From NCBI GenBank assembly GCA_946902875.1, contig OX336336.1, forward strand, positions 27,669,558-27,733,557: 64,000 nucleotides of DNA, given 5' to 3'. This document shows, piece by piece, positions 36,301 through 48,300 of this stretch; the first letter of the stretch is position 1, and every line of letters starts with the position of its first letter. Below the pieces are notes generated by a model. The model worked only from the letters and a program-made list of their open reading frames with translations, did no database searches and was not told where the DNA came from. Source of the stretch: Nematopogon swammerdamellus. Its lineage: Eukaryota > Arthropoda > Insecta > Lepidoptera > Adelidae. The translations under genes and the position numbers were made by a program.

Positions 36301-39300
36301 AATTGCTTATTTCTCGTAAATGTACTGTATACAAACACTATACGGCATATATTATTTCAACTACAGGAACTAAATAACACTTCTATCACCTCACTTTATC
36401 CAGAAAACGGATTTATATCGAGAAACAAGCCTCTAAAAACAGCCGAAATTGGTACCGAAAAGGAGGCATTTTCTTAGTATTTTTACGAAAAATTCAGATC
36501 AACTCAGCACAAACAAATGCACTCAATACATCCGGAATATAATGAAAAAGAGAAAAAACATCACTTATGAGTTCATCTGCACAAAAAAACACTCAGCAAA
36601 CCCGAAAACAGAAGAGCAACGTACAACGCCCTCCTATTATAACCGCTGTCTTGATGACACTGACAGGGCGGTAAATCTGACATTTCTCTATGGGGGAATG
36701 GTTGTCGCCTAAAGGGAAATTTATTCTACTATTTGAATTCGTCACTTTCAAATACACACGGCTAAGTGAGATAAAAGAATAAAATAATTTCGTTGGGGCC
36801 ACCCAACAAAACAAAGAAAAAAAAGAAAGCGGCCGATAGCGGCCGCTCCATTCGTAAAGGTATAATGTATAAAGCGACCGATATCGGCCGCTCCAACGGC
36901 AAAAGGTTAAGCTAAATTTAGCTAGAAAAATGTTAAGTTTAAGGCAGTGCCACAGGTAGCGCATAATATGTGTGAAAGTGTGTCGTGTCGTGTTCATGTC
37001 GTGTAAAAGTCGATACTATTTTCATCGACTGCAATCACTAGTGGTGTAAAGCGTGCAACACTCTAATGTCAGTCAAACGTCAATTTACTCCGTCTTCCAA
37101 AAAAACAGACTATAGCATCTTTACGTAGTTTACTTTATTGTTTTAAGGCACTCCACCCTAACACACAAGTTAGGGTGGAGTGAAATTTTTTTTTCTCCAA
37201 TTTAGTATTTCAACACTTACCTGTGGTGGAATTTGAGAAGATTGAGACAGCGTTACCTGAGATTGATGCGAACATTTTAAGCACTGATCAAAAGTATCTC
37301 CTTCAAATTAGTCTAGCTATTTCGCAAGGTAGCGTGACAACTGTCCTGGCAAATAAGCAACCAGGAAAGCTGGCACACTCTCGATGGCTAACCTGTGCAA
37401 ACAGAATATTGCGCCTATATGTGGCTACAAAATCCCCATCCGAAAGTCTGGTCGAGCTTGCTACGTTGGCAATAAAAGTGTAAAGTGTACGCGTCAACAT
37501 GGTTCAGCATCAAAACGAAACCCTCCTGCAAATACGGTTCAGATCACCTCCTAAGTAGGTATTATTAAGAGATGCGCTTATTTACAAGGTGACCTGAAAA
37601 CAAAAATTTAATTTCGAGTAATACAGCGGAACTCATTCTTCGCACATTCCGAGAATATTTTATTAGCTATGCTACAAGGCGAAAGGCAACATGTTAAAGA
37701 ATTAGCACTTAGACGAATACTTAAAGCGAAAAACTACAAAGGGAAAGAAAGTAAGAGAATTTTTGACTCCGAAATTAAACTTTGAAGCAAATTCACTACA
37801 CAATATAGTGACAGTGAAATATGGAACAAAATTATGAGTGAAAGTATAAATATCCGTATTGAAAAATGTCCATGTCACACACAGGCTGTGGAGAGAGGCA
37901 TAAAACTGGTCACTGACGCAAGTTTGGCTGTTTGTGGAACTGCAGCACGCGATGGATACTTCCGAGCACTTAATCAAGAAAAAAGAAATGGCAACATTCG
38001 ACACAAAATCTAAGTTTTTCCCCGAAGTTCAACGAGTTAAACCCCGCATGCAGATATGGTATGACTTATATGACTGAAGGTTAAAATGATGATAACGTGT
38101 TATTATCTTGAAATTCTTTGTGTTTTTAATTCATATAATAAAGTTAAAAGTGGATAAAAATATTAGTTTTATTTATTGAAATTATTTCGAAAAACTCACT
38201 TTTATTCTAAATTACAAGTCTTCTGCGCCACCTGAAGATGGCATGTAAAAAAAATATTTTTTTATATATTTCAATAGCTGCCTATTTATCCATAGCACCG
38301 TTTAGTAACACAGGGTCAACGAAATAAAAAAAAATATTTTTTTTGCCACTTTTCACTCCACCCTACTGTATGTACTTTAAGTGGATTGTGCATCTTCGTT
38401 GACTAATTTAGTTACTGATGCCTAGCCAACAGAACAGTTGTGTAAATTATTGTGTTAAAAAGTGTGTAAATACCTAGTTTAACAATGGCGACGATACTAA
38501 AAACAAGTCCTACATGGAATCATTTTTCTCAAAATGCGCGCTATTTGAATTTGACATTACATACATTTATCTACAAAACATAGATGCACCTCCCTGAAAG
38601 AAATCCTGGCGGCGCCCATGACCGCACTGAATGAAAGGTCGGTTGAAACGGCTATATATATAAGGTCTTTCAATAGTAGGTAACGATACGCTAAGGGGTG
38701 TATGTGTATCAGATACTGATCACGTTCCCATATCAATAATTTTTTTTATGATATAAAAAACATACTTAAGGTGAAATACTTCACGTATTAAATTTGAGGA
38801 GTTAGTAGGTTTTTTATATCGTAAAAAAAATAGGTATGGAAAACGTGTTCAGTATCTGATACACATGAAGTACACGCATCAACACGTGAAGTACACGCAT
38901 CAGCTGCAAGCTGCTAGTGTATATAAATAAATAATAATAATAATAACATACACCCCTTAGCGTACCGTTACCTACTATTGAAAGACCTTATATAATTCGT
39001 GTTTTCCATCCAGTTCAGTGTAGCCGGCACAACCGAAGGGAAGCACTGACATGGCATTATGGTCTTACGGGCTGACATCACCGATGTAGTAGGTGATGTA
39101 GCCGACCGTGTCAGTTTCCATCAAAAAAATAAAAAATTCCATCTGCAGGTAAAACGACGACAGTGTCACTGGTGTGCGCGGAGCTCGGGTTCGACGTGGT
39201 GGAGTTCAACGCTTCGGACACGCGCAGCAAGTCCCTCATCAAGCAGCAGATATCGGAGCTGCTGACAACCACCTCGCTCGCGGGATTCGTCAATGGTGAG

Positions 39301-42300
39301 TCGTCATTCAACGCTACGTGATATGGTGCGTAACGAGGCAATCCGCCGACGCACCGAAGTAGTCGATATTGGATACCGGGTGGCTAAGCTCAAGTGGCAA
39401 TGGGCTGGGCACGTCAGCCGAAGAGACGACGACCGTTGGAGTAGCCGTGTCCTACACTGGCGGCCGTGTACAGGAAAACAGAGAGTGGGAAGACCACCCG
39501 CCAGGTGGGACGACGACATCAAGTACGCCGGCGGAAAGCAGTGGTTCCGTACCGTTGAAGGCCGGGAGGACTGGAGGAAAATTGGAGAGGCGTATGTCCA
39601 GCAGTGGACGCTTACACGCTGACTGACTGAGTCGTTATTCTTGTATGAGTGGAGCTCGCGTTCGAAGTGGTGGAGTCAACGCTTCGGACACCAATCAGTT
39701 CCGTGGTACCAAGGAAGGTGTCGACTTGCGATGGCTTCACCGAACATAACCGGGTCCATTAACAGAGGAGCAGGGTGTCAATCGAGGTCGGGACTAGCGA
39801 GTGGCCACTCTGTTTAGCTCTCCAGCATACGTTACTTTTCGGCTCGCATCGAGCCCTCATCAGCTAGACTGCGATGACTAGGACGCGGAGAACCACCAGT
39901 CCCGCTCTCTACCTATCCATATTCTGTAGGATGCCTCCAGTGACGTTTTCGAAGCTCTCTCCATATATGAGTTTAGCTTCGATCTCTTGGCAGGCCTAGG
40001 TTCTTAAAGAAACTGTAGAGCGACTTCGCTGGTAGTCCTCTTACTCCGACTTCCACAGTGAAGACATCAGGCTTGAATCTGTTGTAGAAGTTGTATGTTA
40101 CTTTCCCATGGAACTGTAAGTTCCGCAAGTACTACATGCTTTGTCGCTTTTGTCGAATATATGAGTATGTCTGAGCTATTCTCAAAAGCGACAAAGCATG
40201 TAGTACTTGTGGAACTTACAGTTCCATGGGAAAGTAACATACCGAAGGACCTAGTAGACCGGATAGTGAGAAACCGGATTCAAGACCGATCTCTTCGCTG
40301 TGAAAGTCGGAGCAAGAGGACTACCAGCGAAGTCACATTATGAGCATCACATATGAGTATGTCCGGTCTGTATGCTGTGGTACAGATTTCTGAAGGCATT
40401 TGATAATGCTTCTCCTGTGTGTCCGTCCATCAATACTTGCCAGTCCTTTGCTGCTCCCGAAATTGAGGAAGGTTTGGTTCTTTCCTTGGGCAGCTTATTG
40501 GCTCCAGATTTCACAAAGTTGACCTTCCGGAAGCCGCTACTGGTTTGCCCCTTCCTGGTCCGTGCGATGGAGCTGATGGCCTTTCTGATTATTTGGAGGA
40601 CTACCAAGGAAGAAGAAAACCCTACTACCTAGCAATATAAGAATGGTAGAGACCTACAGTTTTACATAGAATTCGAACCAGTCACCCTTAACGGTGGAAC
40701 GGTTGTCACCCGTCCCAAGTTCTGACGGCGCCCAGATGTGCTGAGCGCAAACTGCGTTCGATCGCCCTCTCCACCGACCTGCAGAGTCTGACAAAATGTT
40801 CATTCGAACTAAAACACGTGAACTGTGACTTTGTGCAGGACAAAACGGTATGAAAGCGGTGAGCAAGAAGCACGTGCTGGTGATGGACGAAGTGGACGGC
40901 ATGGCGGGCAACGAGGACCGAGGTATGTTGCTCACTTATTGGACCGATTTACCAGTCGAGTGTCGGCGGGACAGCATATGTCCCGGTGCCAAAAAGTGCC
41001 CGATATGTCGGCGGGGCAGCATCTGTCCCGGTGGCGCGGGTGACGCTCTTTGAATATGGAGACAAGGCTCAGATATACATGTAAAAAAGGGCGAAGATAT
41101 GCCCATCTTGATCTGATTCAATACGCGAATACATATGACATATGCTGTACCGCCGACGCTCGGGGTCCTCTGAAACCGTAACTAAAATTGATCAATTCAT
41201 GAAAATTCTGACCTATTTTTACGTCACGGCCACATCGAAATTCTAACTTGTTTTTTGGAAATCAACTGTCAATTTATGGAAAAATTAATGGGACCATGTT
41301 TGCTGTGCGAAGTGGGAAATTATTTAATTGCACTTTACTTTAAATTTTTATTAATTCTATGACGGAAGATGTCGGTCCCATACCTGTAAATGAAAAATAG
41401 TTACAATTAGCAGAATGTAAATGTAGCAACGTACGGCAGGCGGTCTGCAGGAGCTGATATCGCTGATCAAGCTGACGGCGGTGCCGATCGTGTGCACGTG
41501 CAACGACCGCAACAGCACCAAGATGCGAACACTCGTCAACTACTGCTACGACTTGCGCTTCAACCGACCGCGCGTCGACCAGATTAAGGTGCGACTTCTC
41601 TTTTTTAACCGACTTCAAAAAAAGAGGAGGTTTTCAATTCGACTGTATTTTTTTTATGTTTGTTACCTCAGAACTTTCGACTGGGTGAACCGATTTTGAA
41701 AATTCTTTTTTTATTTGAAAGCTGGTGCTTCCCGTGTGGTCCCATTTCAATTTGGTCAAGATCGGATTGGAAAGCGAGGCGGAATCGCGAGGCCGAAGGC
41801 CGAGCGAATCCGCCGAGTACATTAATAGTAACTAAAAAAACTATTTAAAAAATACAAAAACTGCCTTCAAAAATGTTTGTAATAAATAAAAATCAAATCC
41901 TAGAGTTGAAGGCGGTGAAATCCTTTGTGATTTGTGTAGCCTTCTTTAGCATGGCTTTAGCGGCTTTTAGCGGCTTTTAGCAATATAAATAATTTTTTTT
42001 GAGTTCACATTATAGGATACTTCCATAAAGGCGCGTCTCCTACACCTGTTTTTTCGAAACATTACACAAAAAACATGAAACAAAAAAAATTGTTTTCATA
42101 AACAATCTGTCTCCTGCTGTATGGAAATGTTTCTGGTTGAAACATTTTGTGTAGACGTCAAAATGAGTTCCACCGAGGAAGAAGTGCTTTTAGTTTTAGC
42201 GATCTCAGATAATATATCAGGGAGAAAACACAGAATTAGTAAATATAGTTAAACCATATTTACAGCTACAACATTTTAATATTTATCAGGATTTACGAAT

Positions 42301-45300
42301 AGAAGACCGATTTGGATGGGACAATTAAAAAATTGCCTTGCCCCTTACCATAGTTAAACCACACAAGTTAGCCGTCTTCATACAAACGCGCCGATTTCGC
42401 ACTCACACAAGCGCGCGCCTGCGCACGCTGTCTGTACACAACCACTACATGCATTCTCACTGTCTCTCGCGCGTAGTCAGTGATGGTCGCCCCGCCACCG
42501 CGCTCGGTGACGCACACCACGTGACGGCCGCTGCCTGCCGCCTGCCGCTTCCCGATAGAAAGTATTATTATTCGAATTTTATTTTATTGCACTAACATAA
42601 TGGCTCCGCGTTTCTGCAGTGTGTATGGCTGCATGAATAAATCAGGCTCGAATCGCGAGTTAACATTATTCTCATTACCTGCTGCCATCGAAAGGTAAGT
42701 AACATAAAAAATATTATTAAAGTATGTAGTTAAATTATGTACGTTATCAATACGAGTAGGTACTAAGCGAAGGAATTGACTTGAGACCTGGCTCGGTAAC
42801 GTCAGAGCAAAGTACCTATTAGTATTTAATTATAGTATTAATTAGTTATTAATAGGTAGGTACTAGCTGCAAAAACCATTCGCGAACCCCGGCATCGGGC
42901 GCGGACGCGCGGCGCACGCGAAGGCTGCGCCGTACGCGGGGGACCCGCGGTTGTCGACTTGTTCAGACTTGTTAGAGATACCACGCACACACAACGCAAT
43001 TTCGCGCGGTTTTGTCTTCCATAAATGGCCACAGCTCCTACCGCGGACACTTTCATGACTGCTAGCGACCAACCAAGTTATTAAGTAATTCATTAAAATA
43101 ACAAAAATAAAAATATAAGTTATTAAGTAATAATAAAACAAAATTAATAAATACATTTTAAAATTATTTATTTGATAATTTTTTATTAAGATTAATAATT
43201 AGGTATATTAATCTATAATTCTAAATATATTTTCTATAATTTTTATAGTTATAAATTTTTTGCTCACTTATTAATTCTCTTCATCGTCCGTGACTACGAA
43301 ATGGTTGTCCAAAGACGGACGTGAGTTAAAGTTGAATTTTGACATTGCATTAATTTTTGGGAGGTTAAAGTTAAAAAAAAAATTTACCCGAATGCGCGAA
43401 GCAAAAATGAAGGGTTATCTTTTTAGCAATTTATGTTTGTTTTTACGTATGTTCCACCGTAGCGCCAGAACTAAGCATCCGATTATTGAGTGGGGTATCG
43501 TTGTCAAGGGCTCAAACATCAAAATAACATCGTTCACTGTCTATCAAAAATACAGCTTTCGAAAATATACCTTAACGCCAGTATATAATAAATCTATGAC
43601 AACTCATATATTCTGTTAGAGTAAAATTTTGGGAGCTGGCTCTTGGTCTATAAATAAAAAATACATAAATGTACATAATAATTTTAAAGAATAGCATTTC
43701 CACCATGATGGGCTCACTGCCTGTCAATTGTGTTAGTGTTGTGAGTTGTGACATCCCTGGAGGCTCGGCGCAGCGTAGGTAGTTATTTTAAAAATGGCCT
43801 CCAGTTATCTTACTCGTCTTCTTTTACTATGCCCTTACTAGGTGGTAAGCTCAAATTTTAGCCGACTGGGTTGATACCACCTCAAAGACCCGTGTGCGAG
43901 TGATAGTTGCGACAGACCACGTGAATGCGCGGCACGGCAGCTTTTTTAAAATTTTTCTTTATGATTGCGCCATCTTCTGAAAAGAGTATGAAGCATTTTA
44001 ATTAATACATAGATGGCGTGAGTGGCGGTGACCATGACATGGCGATATGGAACCCTCGGTGCGCGAATTCGACTCGCACTTGGCCGTTTTTTTTTATTAT
44101 TATACTCCGTTCATCCTAGGAACTAATGCCGAGCGGTTTCTCGCTCTCGCAACGGTTATTACTCTTCTTTACACAGGACACAAGGTTGTGTTTGTGAGTC
44201 ATAGGTGTATGCGAAAGTCATCTCAAAACCATAACGGCGCGTGCGCCGCCGCTGCGCCTGGAGTTAGTTTTGCGGTTTTTATTCTGAGAAGGTTTCAGGT
44301 AGCCAGGTGCAGTCGGCCGGTCAGTCGACGCATTACAATCAGTAGCCTTTCCTACGCGTCATAACAATAATGTATTAATTGTTTTGAAGTTTTGTATATT
44401 ATTTGTGTTGGTGGGTTAACTTATCCACCTACAATAGAACGAACAGCTGAAGTAAGTAGATTAGGCACAAAATTTAAATAATATATAATTTTAATATTAA
44501 ATAATTTACAGTGAAAATATAAATATTTAACTTGATTCCAAGCAGAAAAAAAAATAAACAGGTTTATTGCAAAATTTTCATTCATCAAATAAATAAACAT
44601 TAATTCAATAATTTTTTAAAATTAAACTACATTCATAACCTCAGTTCACAGTCACTTCAATCACCGTTTGCGAGAGTGAGAAGTACAGAGAAAGAGAAAC
44701 CGCTCGGCATTAGTTGCTATGATGAATGAAGTGTAATAGTAATACCAGCTTGAAGCTGATGCGTGCATTTCACTTTTAGTTTTTTTGCCAAGATCGACGC
44801 TAAGCTCATACATGGAGAGAGCTTCGAAAACGTCACTGGAAGCATCCTACAGAATATGGATAGGTAGAGAGAGGGAGGTCGAGAGCAGGACTGGTGGTTT
44901 CCCCGCGTCCTAGTCAACGCAGACTAGCTGACGAGGGCTTGAAGCGAGCCGAAACGTGAAGCATGCGCGGGAAATTTAGAGTGGCCACTCGCTAGTCCCG
45001 GCCTCGATTAATACCCTCCTCTACTGCCGATGGGCCCGGATATGTTCGGTGAAGCCATCGCAAGCGCTTAGATCCACACCTTCTTGTGTTGCAGTCGGCG
45101 ATGATGTCGGTGTGCTTCAAGGAGGGCGTGAAGATAGCTCCGGACGCGCTGGCGCAGCTGATCGTCTCCTCGCAGCAGGACGTGCGGCAGACCCTCAACC
45201 TGCTGTCGATGTGGGCCGCCCGCGCGGACCAGCACTCCGCCGCCGTCACAGTCAAGAAGGACGTCAGGCTGGTGCGACATCATGCATCACCCCCCCCACG

Positions 45301-48300
45301 ATTTAGAGAACCCATCGCTCATGGACAATTATACTGGATCCATCATTAACGTCGTAAACAAAGCAAACCGGGGTCGCCGCGAAAGGGGTAAGAAGACGGC
45401 GAGGGAGCGGGGACGTTGCGTATGCGATGTTTTTCCATTTCTGTCGATCACGCAGTCGCACAGTATTTCTTTCCTCGTCTACGAATTCACCTACACACAC
45501 TTAACCGCTAACGTGTCGGCGGGACAGCATATGTCCCGGCCACGCGGGCGACTTTCGGCATTGCAATACACACTCTTTTAATATGGGGACAAGGCTCAAT
45601 TATACTTCTAAAAAAAGGTGAAGTTATGCTCTTCTCGAAATGATTCATTTTGTCGCAAAGCTAGAGCACAGAGCAGAGATCTATTCAGTTGTTTTCGAGC
45701 AGTGGCGACGAACGTACATGTTCGCGCGCGAATTCGCCGCGACCACGCCCCGATTATAAATGATTTCTGGTGTTTTTAGTCATTAGTTTCTTGTCTTTGT
45801 GTATAAATTCGAAAGAATACAACATTTATGAAGTGAATGTGTTATCATTGGAAGTTTTTATCCATTGGCGAGTGTGTAAATTCGAAACAAAAAATAACCT
45901 CACTCACATATTTGGTAAGTGAAATATTTGTACAATGTTCAACTCACAATTTGGAATCAAAACAAAAGTCAGAGCACTAGTATAGATGCATTTGTAGCAC
46001 ATTTTGTAAGGATTACAACCATGCTAAATTTGCAATAGGTGTTCACATATTTTTTTCCCTAAAAAAATTGTTTTTCTCCTTGCGGAACGAATCGCTCCCG
46101 CGAAAAAGTCGCGACATTTTAGGGAGGCAGTGCGCGCGCGGCGCCGACATTCGAAAGGTTAAAGAGGAGAAAGAGATAAGACGATCGAGTGCCTTCGTGA
46201 GTGAGCGAGATGCAGTTCGCACGCGCTCAGGCACTCAGTGAGCCTGGCGCCCATGCGTGGTTACTCCGCTCGCCTATGTATGATCGATCCAGTATTATTG
46301 TCCATGCCATCGCTTCTCTAAATCGTTTCTTTGTCGCACCGCTAGAGTGTGGAAATGTCTTCCGGCGAGTGTATTTCCTGAATCCTTTAACCTGGGTGTC
46401 TTCAAGCGCCGTATTAAAGGGCTAGACAGCCTAGCAACAGCCCGCAAATCTGCTGGCATGGCACCTAACTGAGCGTGGTTTCGCGAGGGGAGGTGATTTT
46501 GGCTCTGTCGACTGCACCATTGGTCTCTCGGTACAGACACCCATGCTGGTTAACATAAAAAAAACGTACAGTCTCGGGTCGTTCGAAAGGGGCGTAAGCT
46601 CCTCTAGTCCAGTATAGCCAGCAATCCAGGGAAGTCTCCGGTATGGCACCTACCTCCTCGGAGGTGATGTCGGCTGGTCGGAGCATGCGCTTTGACCCCT
46701 CCGACTCGGCCAACCATAGCGAATTACATAAAAAAAAGTGTATTGTATACGGGTGAGCAGGGTCCGTGGGAGGTGGTCCGCAAGGTGTTCAGCGAGGAGG
46801 AGCAGAGGAAGATGAGCATCCACGAGAAGAGCGACCTGTTCTTCTACGACTACAGCATCGGCCCGCTCTTCGTTCAGGAGAACTACCTCCAGGTCGCGCC
46901 GCATTGCCCCAAGTAAGTTAACTAAGTTAGTAACTAATTAAGTTGGACCATTGCGCGGCGGGTGGCCAAATGGTTTGGGCATCGGCTTCTCATGCAAGAG
47001 GTCCTCCGTTCGAATCCGGTCGGCGTGCACCAATGAGTTTTTTCTGACGAAAAAATTTACGTGCATACCTACACCTGCTGCTTCACCGTTCGGAACCGGT
47101 GTAAATCTGTAGGTCCCTTCCCTTGCCTCTTACTAGGTGGTAGGCTCAAATTCTAGCCGACTGGGTTGGTACCACCGTACTGGATGTTAGATGGCCGCAT
47201 AGCAGCCTCGGTTGTGTTCTACTCTAGTCCAGTAAAGCCAGCAATCCAGGGAAGTCTCCAGTATTTTATTTTTTTATTTTTTTTATTTTTATTTTATTGG
47301 GAAAACATACAGTCATCGTAAAAAGGAGTAAGTACTAACATTAATTACACAGAGACCAGTAAAGTTTTCTACATAAAGTTATCCGTATTAAGTGCGTTCA
47401 TGATTAATAAAATAACCTAAAAGAAAGAAAACATCAAAAACTAACTAATACCAACACACGAAAATCAACCAATTACTTAACCATAGGAGATAGCAAGAAA
47501 ACCAACCCAACCTACCCTCACACAATTCTCATCTGCCCGCTTTAACACCTGTTTCATCATTTACTGTTTCGATCGCTGACCTTTTGAGATGGCTGAGTGA
47601 TACATGAAATATATCAAGACAGGAGAAGAAGTTGTCATAAGTAGCACAACTCCGGTTAGTAAAAGAATTTTTACTATAATTGGTACTCACTTTGGCGATA
47701 TGAAAAGTGTTAAGACATCTCGTTGCCTTAGTAGGGCAACGAAAACTTAACTTACTTAACAAATAAGGAGAATCTATGTAATGATGGATCAACTTGTATA
47801 TGAAAGTAAGTATGGCACCTACCTTCTCGGTGATATTGGCTGGTCGGAGCAAGCGCTTTGGCCCCTCCGACTCAGCCACCCTTAATACACAGCCATACTT
47901 TAATTGCTACAAAAACACTTTACAGAAACTTAAATGTTTACAAAAATTATTGAGTTGATACAAATTAGTCAGCCTCGATAGCTCAATGGTGCAGACAGTC
48001 GACTGTCTGCTATTGATGGTTAAGCAACACTGGGCGCGGTCTTGGATGGGTGACCACTCGACCGTTGGAGGCTGACCGTGAATCGGATTCCACGTAAAAC
48101 TGTAGGTCCCCTCCCTTCCTACCATATACTTGGTGGTAGGGTTCAACCCGCCCGGGTTGGTACCACCGCACTGAATGAAACGTAGGTCGAAACGGCTCTG
48201 TAAATAATTTGTGTTTTTCTTTCAGTTCAGTGTAGCCGGCAGGGTAGGACTGACATGGCACCTAGTTCACCCGGTGTTCTGGTGTAGGTGATGTAGCCAA

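Noticed and set aside
43290..43619. A 109-codon ORF after the THAP exon, as its missing half
   Set aside because: It lacks the C-x2-H and AVPTIF-like elements expected of THAP C-terminal halves and has no convincing acceptor joining it to 42694.
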